A stretch of DNA of 64,000 nt. Origin: Apus apus (Eukaryota > Chordata > Aves > Apodiformes > Apodidae). The DNA lies in assembly GCF_020740795.1 (NCBI RefSeq), contig NC_067312.1, forward strand, positions 45,842,405 through 45,906,404, written 5' to 3'. Positions 1 to 11,811 of this stretch are shown in pieces (position 1 is the first letter of the stretch; every line of letters starts with the position of its first letter). The notes under the pieces were generated by a model. It was not told where the DNA came from, ran no database searches, and saw nothing but the letters and a program-made list of their open reading frames with translations. The position numbers and the translations under genes are program-made.

Positions 1-1322
1 GTACTGAGTCAAGAACATCTCCATCTTTAAACAAAAAGGTTAGCACTTTTTCCTTAACTGATTTGGAAATGAGAAGAATGAAAACAGCAGAAAGCAAAAT
101 TCTTGAAGGACAGGTAGTTTCAGTTCAGCTGTCAGCTGAACAGAATCAGATCAAATTTTCTTGTCCCTGTATTTGAAAAGAGTAAGCAACTGTTCACTGA
201 GCTTTAGGTGAACTGTACCTCAATTTCCTGGGTCTCCTGGATTAAATTTTATCAATATGGGTAAAGTCCCTTAAACTAAGCTATCAGAGATTGCTTTGAC
301 AGTGCCTTTTCAAAGAGGGAATGATGCTGTGGTCTTAATAGCTTGTGAACCAAAACTTCACAAATTCAGATAATGTCTATAATACAAGAAATTTTACTTG
401 GAACATCATTCTAATCAGGTTTTTAAAGATTTAACAATTTGAAGATTTTATAATTCTATGAAAATTTAGGTTTTAAAAAGTGGATTTATAGAGAGAAAGA
501 TAAACATTGTTTATCTTGTCACTTAACTTATACTCTGTAAATTATATTGGTTTTGTATTTATTAAGAATTCAGTTTTAAAGAATCAAGTGTGGATTTCTG
601 AAGTAAATTTAACATTCAAAACTGCATATAGGTATATCTATTTGTTGAACACTTAAAGGCAGTACACATGTAGGTGCCATCTTTCAGTGACAAATTCAAA
701 ATCATACTCTAAAAGCAATTTGGTCATCCTATAGTTCATAAAGCAACACCCACCAGAATTCTTTTTTAGATGTAATGATCACTGATTTCCAGAATGTTCT
801 GTTTTATCAAACAATTCATATACCTAATTTCAGAAAGTAAGGCCTGCAATGAAACAAATCTTTAGGAGCTAATCTCACACTAATGAGGATCTCTTCAGCC
901 TTCTCCTGTACTCTCATCTGCCTCCAGAACTGTGAATGCCTCAGTTGTAAATCACCATGCTGACAAATAATTGTCATTTACATACACAATAGACACAAAT
1001 TACTTCTGTGTGAATAACACAACAAACATAAATAGTCATTAACAGCCATTTGGGTTCCCCACCCAAAGTAGATCAGATAATTTCAACATGAAACATCAAC
1101 AAAAGATATTTCTTTACTTAAAACCTTGAAAGAATGCTACATTCACCATCATGTCTTTTGCATTACTGTCTTTACTGAGTTACTGAACTGGTTAGGTTGT
1201 AACAACCACTTTTAAAGAAAATGACAAGTGTTAAAAAGCCTACTTAACAATGCTTGCTGCAGGTTACATTGATGAGTGGATGATTAATAGATAAATACTG
1301 AAATGTTTTTTGTCTGGGAAGT
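1..1322. other. No gene recognised, AT-rich DNA
   Basis: AT-rich sequence with scattered short A/T runs. No long open frame, splice-flanked conserved block, or repeat family was recognised. Confidence 0.5.
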
Positions 1323-2023
1323 TGTTACCATTTGACTCAGGTTTGACAACAATGCTCTCGATCCCCTCTCCATCCCACACAGGTAGGGAAGGAGAGAGAG
1401 AAAAAGAGACTTTGCTGGATTGAAAACTAAACTACACAGCTTTAGTTAAACACTAATGATAAAAGAAACTATATACAATTATACACAAATGTACTCAGGT
1501 ATGTGCAAAAGCCTCTCACCTTCCCCCACCCCCAGCAATTCCCACAGCACACTCTTTAGCTGTGAACAGTCCCAAATAATTCTGGACTGCTGCTGGAGAA
1601 AGCAGAGAGTTATGAGGGTCAGGAAAGCTCGAGCCTGGGGGTCAACGGTGATGGATGGACGGAGTCCTCCCCGTATGCCGGCCATGGACAGAAGAGAAGG
1701 GAAGAAGAAGAAGGAAGGAATTTGTCTTCTGTGATCTCTGACCTTCCTCTGAGCTGACGTAGATAATATGGAAATGAATATCTCTGGCCAGTTTTGCTGT
1801 CTGTCTAATTCCACCTCCTACGGGGGGGGTCATAGATCTCCCTGTAGTGTCTGAGCTGGCAGAGTAAAGGTGCGACCTTGAAGACCCAGCAGTTAGAAAA
1901 ACTTTCCACCATTATCAGTCTTAATTGGAACACTCAGCTACTAGTCAAAAGAAAGTTTACTGAAAGAAAAAAAAAAAATCAGTAAAAGGAAAAATTGGCT
2001 TCATCATGGCTCAAACCAGGACA
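1323..2023 (-). mobile_element. Solo LTR, ERVL-like family A
   Basis: Read on the minus strand the segment begins TGTCCTGGTTTGAGCC and ends ...CAAATGGTAACA, giving TG...CA termini. It is the same LTR family as the 3' LTR of the provirus at 34776-35440 and the LTRs at 21997, 28840 and 44275. No internal viral sequence is attached, so it is a solo LTR. No clear 5-bp target duplication was seen (GAAGT left, GTGTC right). The short open frames inside are LTR noise. Confidence 0.85.
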
Positions 2024-2852
2024 GTGTCCTTGGACTATGAACTTAATCCCTCTGTTTAAGTAAACTTAGTGACCATATCTTGACAGCAACATGATTTCTG
2101 AGTAAGCCATAGACTAAGGATGGTTATGAACAAAAAAGGTTATTAATAATCAAGGTTATTAATTGTCTATTTAATGAATGCAATAAGATTAGAGGCAATC
2201 TTACTGTTTATTAGATGGGAACAGTCCAGTGTAATATTTTGTTACTTTTTAAAGGAAAAGAAGAAAGGAACAGGAGGGTGAACTACCCAGAAGCTCTAGC
2301 CACTTTGAGTGAATCATATGCCATAGGAGGCTGTGCCTACCGCCAGGACATGGTCTCCCTTGTAACCAGGGTGTTTTGACACCAGTTTGGATCACAGCAA
2401 CCAGCCTTCCTGTTCAGGTCATCCAAACAAATTACTGAGAAGTTTATGTAGGTCTGCCCAAAACTGGGGCCAGCGTGGATGTGCTGGGTATCAAAGTGTT
2501 ACAGCTCCACTAATTACAGCCCACTCCCCCCTGTGCTGAAATTAAAACATAAAACCATGGTCTGCTTTAACAAATTCAATTATGGTTTATTAAAGGGGCA
2601 GGGACACACAAGGATACTCAAGATGAATTCTGATTAACACATTAAGAGGATTAAGTGAAATTGAGGAATCAGCGTAAATGCGGGTGTCTTGTTTGAATTC
2701 AGTGTGTTCCCGGTTCGAGATATTAACCGCAAAAGTGGGATTGCAGAGGTGGAATATTACAACACCAGATAGAGGGGGGGTGGATACTATGCCCATCGCT
2801 GAACCCTGTCGGGAGGTTGCTTTGCGTGTGTATGAGGGCTGGCTAGATCCAG
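2024..2852. other. Unassigned segment, possible decayed minus-strand LTR
   Basis: No gene seen. At about 2586-2600 the minus strand carries CTTTAATAAACC, like the polyadenylation region of avian LTRs, so 2300-2850 may be an old minus-strand LTR interrupted by the CR1 that starts near 2853. The family was not identified. Confidence 0.3.
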
Positions 2853-3500
2853 CTATGTGCCCTTGTGGCCAAGAAGGCCAACGGCATCCTGGGGTGCATT
2901 AGAAAGGGTGTGGTTAGTAGGTCAAGAGAGGTTCTCCTACCTCTTTATTCTGCACTGGTGAGGCCGCATCTGGAGTATTGTGTCCAGTTCTGGGCCCCTC
3001 AGTTCAAGAAAGAGAGGGATCTGCTTGAAAGAGTCCAGCGCAGAGCTACAAAGATGATTAAGGGAGTAGAACATCTCCCTTATGAGGAGAGGCTGAGGGA
3101 GCTGGGTCTCTTTAGCTTGGAGAAAAGGAGACTGAGGGGTGACCTCATCAATGTTTACAAATACGTAAGGGGTGAGTGTCAGGGAGATGGAGTTAGGCTT
3201 TTCTCAGTGATGACCAGTGATAGGACAAGGGGTAATGGGTGGAAATTGGAGCATAGGAGGTTCAAGGTGAATATACGAAAAAATTTTTTTACTGTGAGAG
3301 TGACAGAGCACTGGAACAGGCTGCCCAGGGAGGTTGTGGAGTCTCCTTCACTGGAGACATTCAAAACCCACCTGGATGCGTTCTTGTGTGATGTGCTCTA
3401 GGGGACCCTGCTCTAGCAGGGGGGGTTGGACTAGATGATCTTTCGAGGTCCCTCCCAACCCCTATGATTCTGTGATTCTATGATTCTATGATTCTATGAT
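2853..3500 (+). mobile_element. CR1 LINE, 5'-truncated 3' end
   Basis: Carries an open frame at 2865-3401 matching the C-terminal end of CR1 ORF2 downstream of the RT core, with the recurrent motifs [43 protein letters not shown] and [17 protein letters not shown]. It ends in the CR1 3' UTR and the tandem tail of ATTCTATGAT units at about 3465-3500. This is 5'-truncated and not mobile by itself. It is one of the better preserved CR1 tails here because this frame has no stop. Confidence 0.95.
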
Positions 3501-4153
3501 CTTCCCGGGGTGAGAGATTGCAGGAAAATAAGAGACCCGATATACAACCACACTTACTATTCCATGGTTTGGTGGGTTGAGGAGTTTGCAGTGAACCTCG
3601 GCGAGTTGCAGTGAACAGCGGCAACAAGTGGCTGCGGCTGGTACTGCAGTGGCAGCTCCAGCGTGGCTTCCGCACGTGGCTGGGACACGCGGCTACGAAT
3701 CTGCGGCGAGCTGAGAATGCTGTCTCAACTTGAGAGTGGTGTCCTGGTTTGAGAGCGCTGCAATGATTTAAGGGCGCTGGGATTTTCAGGCGCTCTGGTG
3801 TGCTACAGTGCTCCGGAGTTGCCGTGTGCAGAAGCTGAGTTGAGGAGCTGGCGGCAGCAGGGCATGGCTTCTCTGCCTTTGGCTGCTACGTTATCAGCAC
3901 TTTTAGCAATTAGGACCTGGAACTGGCGACTCTGCGCTAACTACTGCCTTTTGTCCCTGTTGGGTCATTTGAGTGATAGCTCAGTTGTGATTTATTTTCC
4001 CCTTGAGAGATTCTGGCAGCAACCGAGCCGCTAATAGCCAAATCTCAGGGTAAAGTCACACTTCGGGGGTTTTCTGCCTGCTTCTGCGCCGTAGCTCTTG
4101 TCTTCTTCTGCTCCTCTGGTGATTCAGCAAACTCACTTGTTGCCAACTGATGA
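3501..4153. other. GC-rich unassigned segment
   Basis: GC- and CpG-richer than its surroundings, with no convincing gene. It lies between a CR1 tail and the LTR starting at 4154. With 5410-5760, which has CCAAT-box tandem repeats, it may be one older minus-strand LTR split by the 4154-5409 insertion. That is inference only. Confidence 0.3.
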
Positions 4154-5409
4154 TGTCACTAATAACAGGCCGCCAGAAGTAAGGATGTTTCTGCAACTTC
4201 CCTTATAATGTGGAGGGGTTTTTAAAAGAGACCAAGCTGTGCACAGTGTTCACCTCGCACAGAGCAATGGCCACTTTGGGACTGTATCTTAGAGTGGAAA
4301 CTAAAATACCACACCCATCAAACTCACAAATTGTCATGGGCACCAATATTTAATTTACAAATTAACTGGTGTATTAAGGAACAGACACACTAAGGGACAA
4401 GTTTCAGGAGAGGTAGGCTAAGGGTTATGTCAGAGAAATAAGTCAAAAGTACTATGCCCGTATTAAATATAGCCTCCAAGGGAGGAGTGCAAGGATCAAA
4501 GGAGTAAAAGTGAGGAAGTAAAGCCCAGCGAAAATTCTTCGTTAAGAGGTTACAGAGTGTGTGCAAGTATGAGCAGCAGAATCACAGTAGGGTGCACAAT
4601 TTTATTACCAGGTCGTGGTGTGCATCTCCTAGGTGACAGCTTTTCTTGTGGTGAGCTGGCTTGTGGCGGGGTGCAACTCCCAGTGGTGTGCAGCTTCCAG
4701 TGGCATCCAGTCTTTCCAGCAAGCTGGCTTGTAGGAGGGCAGCTCCCTTGCGGCGGCTGTCTTACCTGGCACAGTCCCCAGTGGCAGCTGCCATGGACGA
4801 CGGCAGCCCGGCAGCTTGGTGGCAGGGTCTCTGGCATCACTAGTTTCCCCGACAACACACAGTTCTGGTGGAAGGGGGGCACTGCAGCCCAGGCGGCAGC
4901 AGGAAGGGTCCCTGGCATTCTTACCATTGTATTCTGGGTTAAATTCCTGGGCAGGCAGGGAGGGTCCTGCCGTTCGGCTCCATAGCAGGTGAGGTCCTGG
5001 CATCCAGGCAGATCTCCAGCCAGCAGCAGGGGTGTCCCCTGTAGGGAGCATCCAAGTAGGCCACTCACTGACCCACAAATGCTGTCACCTTTTATACTCC
5101 AGGGACCCCCTGCCCAGTCAGGATTACTGCTGCAATGCATGCTACTGTCTTCTCTTTATGAACATATTAATAAGGCCCAGAGCCAATTAGCATTCATGGG
5201 TCCAAAGTCAGGGCAGTAGCTATTAGGGATATTCCATAACTTGTTATCCATTTTTCCTGCCTTGTATCACAACCTTTGTTTTGCTTGTCCTTGAACAGGC
5301 AGGCTTGTTTTTGTCCATTTGCTGGGTATAATCACCAAAAGGCCTCTGCTGGCTTAAAAGGCATTTTATTTAGTCTTACGTGGGGGGAGAAGATGGCCCG
5401 TTCTCCACA
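4154..5409 (-). mobile_element. Solo LTR, family B
   Basis: On the minus strand it starts TGTGGAGAACGG and ends in ...GTGACA. It aligns along its length with the LTRs at 58958-59922 (+) and 60852-63198 (-), including the stretch around ATTAACTGGTGTATTAAG, the minus-strand polyadenylation signal region (here AATACA rather than AATAAA). The GC-rich middle gives long open frames on both strands (for example 4550-5140 minus) that are compositional. No matching target duplication was seen (GATGA left, ACACT right), so one end may be altered. Confidence 0.75.
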
Positions 5410-5904
5410 ACACTTCCTGCAGTGAACACACCATGTACAGCCAGCAGCACACAACAAAGAGGCGGCAGCAGCAGGCTGCAACCCTTTACTTCCACTTCCC
5501 TCCTGAGTCTCTGATTGGTAGGGTTTTAATCCCTTGTTAGTTTATGTGCTGACCAATCAGACAAGGACATTCTGATCCTTCATTAATATCCATGCCAACC
5601 AATCAGATAAGGGCATTCTGATCCTTCATCAGGAAAACTTTTCCCCCTCAAGTCCTGTCAATCATTAAGTTGCTATGTCCTTGAGGAATGTCCTTGGCTC
5701 AGTTTATTATGTCTCTCTATTCAATCAACTGAGTTCATGAGAGACATTATTTATTTATTGTTAGTGTGTCATCAATAAGTGGAAACATCATTTGCTCAAC
5801 TGCAGTAGCATAGATGAAAATTTTCCTTGTAAAATAACCATGCACATGAAAAAATATACATATTCCAAAATATACTCATAGGGAAATACTATGGCTCAGC
5901 CTCA
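5410..5904. other. Unassigned segment with CCAAT repeats
   Basis: No gene seen. It contains several CCAAT/ATTGG boxes and a two-copy tandem repeat (see 5552-5643), resembling an LTR U3 enhancer. It may be the other half of the segment at 3501-4153. Confidence 0.35.
5552..5643. repeat. Two-copy 46-bp tandem repeat with CCAAT box
   Basis: ACCAATCAGACAAGGACATT at 5552 recurs as ACCAATCAGATAAGGGCATT at 5598, each followed by CTGATCCTTCAT. The period is 46 bp. Each unit holds one CCAAT box. Confidence 0.8.
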
Positions 5905-7258
5905 CCTCTCTGCCTAGGAAGATCATGGAACAGACCCTCTTAGAAGCTATGCTAAGACACATGGAGGATAAGGAGGTGATTTGAGATAGCCAGCATGGCT
6001 TTACTGAAGGCACGTCATGCCTGATCAACTTAGTGACTTTCTACAGTGGAGTGACTACATCAGTGGACAAGGAAAAAGCAGTGGATGTCATCTCTCTGGA
6101 CTTCTGCAAGGCCTTTGACATGGTCCACCACAGCGTCCTTCTCTGTAAGTTGGAGAGATACGGATTTGATGGATAGACTGTTCAGTGGATAAGCAGTTGG
6201 CTGGATGGCTGCCTTGAACTGTTAGTGGTCAATGGCTCGATGTCCATAGGCAGAAGACTGATAAGAGATGTTCCTCAAGGGTCTGTACTAGGACTGGTGC
6301 TGTTTAATATCTTCATTAATGTCATAGAAAGTGCGATTGAGGGCACCCTCAGCAAGTTTTCCAGTGAGACTAAGCTGACTAGTGTGGTTGGTATAGCAGA
6401 GGGATGGGATGTTATCTAGTGGAACCTGGAAAAGCTGGAGCCCATGTGAAAAAATGCACCCATGTGAACTTTCTGAAGTTCAGCGAAGCCAAGTGGTAAG
6501 GTCGTGCACCTGGGTAGAGGCAATCCTCATTACCAATACAGGCTGGAGAATGATGTGATGTAGAGCAGTCCCATAGAAAGGGACTTGGCGGTACTGGTGT
6601 TGAAAAGCTGGACATGACCCAGCAATGCATGCTCACAGCCCAAGGCAGGCAGTTGCATTCCAGGCTGCAGTAAAAGAAATGTGTCCAGCAGGGCAAGGGG
6701 GGGTGATTCTGCCCCTCCACTCTGCTCTGGTGACACCCCACCTGGAGTACTGTGTCTAGCTCTGAAGCCTGCAACACAAGAGGAACATGGACCTATTTGA
6801 AATAGTCCAGAGAAGGGCCACAAAAATGATCAGAGGGCTGGAGCACCCTGCCTATGAAGACAGGCTGAGAGAGCTGAGGTTGTTCAGCCTGTAGAGGAGA
6901 AGGCTCTGGGGGATGAGGCCTTCCAGCATCTGAGGGGGGCCTACAAGAAAGCTGGGGAGGGTCTGTTTACAAGGGTGTGTAGCAACAGGATGACAGGCAA
7001 TGGTCTTAAACTAGAGAAGGGTAGATTCAGATTGGACATCAAGAAAAACTTATTTCCTACAAGGGTGGTGAGGTACTGGAACGGGTTGTGCAGAGAGGTG
7101 ATAGAGGCCCCATACCTAGAAACATTCACAGGCAGGCTTGACAAGGCTCTGAGCAACCTGATCTAGTCAAAAAGGTCCCTGTGCACTGTAGAAGGGGCTG
7201 GACTAGGTGACTTTTGAAGGTTACTTCCAACCCCACACATTCTATGATTCTATGATCT
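5905..7258 (+). mobile_element. CR1 LINE fragment with RT remnant
   Basis: Starts in the RT region, reading like CR1 with frame breaks ([11 protein letters not shown] near 6110, DVPQGSVLG near 6267). It continues through the ORF2 C-terminus (KKNLFPTRVVRYWNGL near 7040) to an ATTCTATGATTCTATGAT tail at about 7240-7258. Many stops and frameshifts show it is old and dead. Confidence 0.92.
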
Positions 7259-10200
7259 TTCTATGCTTATTCCTATATTTTCAAGCAACATGAGTAACTT
7301 ATTGCAGTTAAAAAAAAAAAAAAATCTGACATGTTTTCTCTTTGATCTGTATTTCTAGAGATAAAATTATGTCAATCTTTCAGATCTTCGTCTCTTCTCA
7401 ATACCAAATAGAAAGCTTTGTGGCTTTTTTTGGCAAGATGTTAATAGAAAAAAAAATTATACTATATGAACTATAAGAGCCCCAAAATAGACAGAAAAAT
7501 ACAATGATCTATCCATATAGGGCATCTTAGGTAGATGACTGTTTCTGTATAACTTTTCATTACAGAATTTTAGACACATAAAAGTCAAGGAAGATTGACA
7601 TTCAGCAAATAAATAATTGCAAATTTCCAAATAATAGATGTTACTAAGATCAGCTTGTCCTATTGCATGGTAGAGTTTAATGCATGCAGTGAGCTTTTCC
7701 AAATTGGAAAAGACCACAATGATAGAAAGGCACCACTGAAAATAATACCCATCTCTACAAAATATATCATTTGTGCTAAGCTAGTGAGACATGAGAAGAC
7801 GTTACAGACCTGTGGGGTCAGTGTGATTGATACTTCTTTTGCAAGCATAAACACAACAAAATTGTTGCTTAAAGCCAGAATCTAAATGTGCCTAATCCAT
7901 CACTCAAAGGAAGAATAAGTAACACCTAACAAAAGTGGCAGCGTGGAATCAGTGAGTCCAGGTAGGCACTTGTCCTCAGACCAGCAGAGTAATCCTTTCA
8001 GTAATTCAAAGCTGAGAAGCAAATCTGATTTTACAGCTGCTGGTCCCAAAACCTAATTCTATAAATTCTAATCCTTACTGCCTATTTTTTAAAACTTTTT
8101 TTCCAATGACTTAATTTTATTGCTGTGATCTTGATTCTTTTGCATTTTTATTGTATTTTACATTGTTTAAAAGTTCAGTATTGTGGAAATTATTTGGAAA
8201 TAAAGTTATGATTTGACCCAGTTTGTTAATTTTAATAATTTTTAAAAAGAAGGAATGTTAAAAAGGCATTATTTTTTCTTTTTTTTTTTTTTTAAATGCA
8301 CTTTTATTTTGCACTGCTTAGATTGTTATATAATTTTCTCTGTTTTTCTTTCTATACTGTTTCTATATTTTATTTTACCAGCTTTTCCATTTCCTCTGCT
8401 AGATTCATGCTGTGGCTGATCAATAAACCCCTAAAATAGAGTAAGGATCAGAGGAGGTGGGCAAGTGTGATGTGCCTACAAAGCTAAAGGAACAATGTAG
8501 GGTGAGATTGGCCACAACTGTTACAACGAACATGACCTTGATCTCAACACAAAGGGCAACTGATGCCTTAGTTTTGGATAAATATCTATCATCTGGTGTT
8601 GTAAATGTTTCTCCCTGTGCTCATTAAAACAGTGTGAATGTCTCCCTGACATAGCCAGACCAACATGGGGCGAGTGAATGCCTGCACAGCCCAACATTGA
8701 GTATAAAAACCAGACACCTGCAAAAAAAATGTTAAAGATAGCAATGGGCTTGAGCTGGCATCAGCCCTCCAGTTTCTTTCTAGTGACTGAGGGAATCTAG
8801 CATCATGACAGGCAGCATGTAATAGAAACCAGTAATGGAAACACATTGGTATTGATTGGACTCTACACTGCAATTGTTTTATTTTGCAAAGTATAACTTA
8901 AAATTGCTTTAATATTTCATTGTATTTTTAGTCACTCTACTAAATCAGAAATCCTGTGTGACATCAAATATCTTCAGACAACTAAATTTGATATTAAATA
9001 TTGCACCCTCCATGTGCAGAATATTAAAAAAAAAACCCATACTCGGAGACTGGACCCTGACACACATCAAATGAGTCCAGGTAGCTGGTTCATTTCATGG
9101 CATAATACTGCATTATCCAACAGAAATTGTTTGTAATATTTGAAACATCCTTATGGTTATACAATCAGTTATACAATAGCACAGAGGGGTATAATTGCTC
9201 AGCAGGTATGACTTCTCATGTGATATTAAGTTTGCACCTTCTAGTATTCACAAAGTATCTGGGCTTTGGGGGGAAAAAGAAAAAAAAAAAAAAAAAGGTG
9301 CCATCTAGTGCCAGGTTAGATACTTCTGTTGTCGTCTGTGTGTTGGTGTTATTTACGGCCCTTGAAAGAATGAAAATCCTATTGTTTGAAAAAGGTTTCA
9401 AATATGTATTCTCTAACAAATTGTCATTCTTGTAGAGTCAGATGTCCTTGGCAACCTGACTCTGTTGACTTCAGGTTTTTTCAGTCAAGACATTTTATTT
9501 ACAATATTAAAAACAATGCAAGCAGAGAATGGCAGAGCAGCAGTGACCACACACAACTTCTCTCCCACACCCCAGAATAATTAAAAAAAAAAAAGCTAGA
9601 AAAGAAAAAGGGAAATTAACATTGAATAAATTAAGCCAGAATTTTTGGTGACAAATCAGCCTATAAATGTTCTGTTTTGTTGGTGTTTTACAACTAGGTA
9701 TAATGATAATTGTATGTCCTAAAAAAGTTAAAGATTTTTTTTTTTTTCCAAACCTAGAACTTATTTAAAATTAATAGAAAAATCTGATGGAATGCTGTTT
9801 AATTGAAATATTCACACAAATTATGCTACTTGTAAAAAAACCCAAACAAACAACCCAGTTCAATATGCCAACTGAAATTATTTAACAGCAGTTCAAATAA
9901 AGGCTTGACTAGATGGACAGTCTTATATCAGGAAATACAGGAATAATTTGAGTTCTCCCTTAGATGTTTAAATATATTATTTTCAAGAAAAAAGCTTCAC
10001 AATAAAAGCTGATGAGATCTATTTCAATGAGGCTGGGTGGGTCTAGCGATTAAATACTTGCGGTAACATGCAATGCACTCAAGAAAAAAATCCACCTTCT
10101 ATAATCTACATTTTTTATTTTTCTTTACTCCATACATTCTCCTGATTTATTTATGTGATTAGTGGTTCTAAATGTTAGATGATAATGTACCAACAAATAT

Positions 10201-11057
10201 TTCTTACTGATATGCCTTCATGAACTAAAATAAAATTGTGACCTAAAAGTATGAAATAATAGCTCTCTTTAGTCTGTGGGTGGATATGAATGCATGTTGA
10301 GAAAAATAAAGCTGGGTACAATTTTTTTATCAATGTTGTTTATTTTTTGTGAGATTTTAGTGGTCTAAGTGTAGACAAACATCAGCTGAATTTTTCTATC
10401 TCATGGGAAAATAAGTTATCTTCCTGATCACTTCCTACTGAATATGCAGAAAGAGTGATTAGGTCAATTGTTTTCTGCATTGTGCATTTCCAGAATTTTG
10501 AAAGTTGAACAGCTGATCCAAACATCCATAGGGAATGAATAGCTTTTACTGATTCTGTGATTTATGTCATACCCTCAAGTGCAAAACAAAAACAACAACA
10601 TAGAATATACTGTGGTGTGTACAGATGCAAACAAAAGAATATTCAATATTTCTCTGATTATTGAAGCCTGCAAGGGATGCTAAAAAAATAAATAAATTGT
10701 ATTATACACATGAAAATGCAGTCTTAGTTTTAATTTATTTTATGGCTTTCTCAAATCACTAGGAAGCATATTTCAGTGATCTGTGTCACCCCAAGCAATA
10801 ATTTTTGGGCAGCACTGTCAATCCTGGAAGTAGAGTTAATCAATTGGAAACCAGCCACTCTTCTCTTGAGAATTACCTTATAAAGTTTATAAAGACACCT
10901 TTCTGGCTCCACATCATTTATCTGGATTTTAAAAATTTATTTAATCCACTCTATCAAAAATACTTTGGACGTATGGTGGGGGGAGGGGGTAATTGTAAAA
11001 AAATAATGAAAACCTTTCAATTTCCATTGCTATCAGGGAAAATGTTTGAAATACCAC
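7259..11057. other. No gene recognised, AT-rich DNA
   Basis: Long AT-rich stretch with poly-A/T runs (about 7310, 8278-8293, 9280-9297, 9728-9747). The short open frames lack recognisable domains. No LTR or LINE was identified. Confidence 0.5.
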
Positions 11058-11165
11058 AGAATAATAGAATCATAGAGGTTGGAAGGGACCTCTGAGGATC
11101 ATTGAGTCCAACCCCCATGCTACATAATGAACACCTAGGGCAGATTATACAGGAATGTGTCCTGA
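11058..11165 (-). mobile_element. CR1 3'-end fragment
   Basis: The plus strand reads AATCATAGAGGTTGGAAGGG, then ACCTCTGAGGATCATTGAGT, the reverse complement of a CR1 3' UTR. Only about 100 bp remain. Confidence 0.9.
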
Positions 11166-11811
11166 CAGGTCTTTAATTTACATACTCGTTTTTCCATTAT
11201 ACAGCTCTTCAGTAAAGGTATTGCTTCTAATATTAAATCACTACTAAATTAATAAGAATGCTTAATACTAAAAAACCACAAAGAAACAAAAAAAAACCCC
11301 TCACAAACAAACGAACATAAAAAAAAAAAAAAAGCCAAAACCAGAATCAGACAAAAAATAAACCACAGGAAAGCAATATGATGGCTTAAAAATAAAAGGG
11401 AAGAATATACAATCTATAGCCCAATTCTGGAACATCTGAATATTTATTGGAAGAAATAGGGGAGTTAACTTCCTTTTCAAATAACCTGGAAGCCATGTAT
11501 GATTGAAAGAAACAATGAAACTCAGCCATAGAAGTAACATCCTGTAATTCCCTGTGGTTAGAGGAGGTAGCCTAAAGTAATTTGATAATTTTTTCAAACC
11601 AATGTTTATTGCAAAAGCCTATTTGAAACTAATTAGATTCAAAATAAGGCTTTAAAAAAAAAAAGCAGGAAATGGGGCTTTGTAAGGGGCCTTACTTCAC
11701 CAGCCTACAATTAATTTGATCTTAAACCAATAGGATAAGCAATGTTAAAGAGATCTGAAGAAGCAAATAACCAATACTTTCTGAGATATGATATCCATTA
11801 TGTCTAACATA
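11166..11811. other. No gene recognised
   Basis: AT-rich, with A-rich runs at about 11288-11335 and 11652-11664. Nothing coding is supported. Confidence 0.5.

Noticed and set aside
3741-3754. TGTCCTGGTTTGAG, identical to the start of family A LTRs
   Set aside because: The match stops after 14 bases and no LTR end or target duplication is near.
9127-9435. Open frame spanning a poly-A run (Lys-rich)
   Set aside because: Coding potential comes from the homopolymer. No homologous domain or splice signals.
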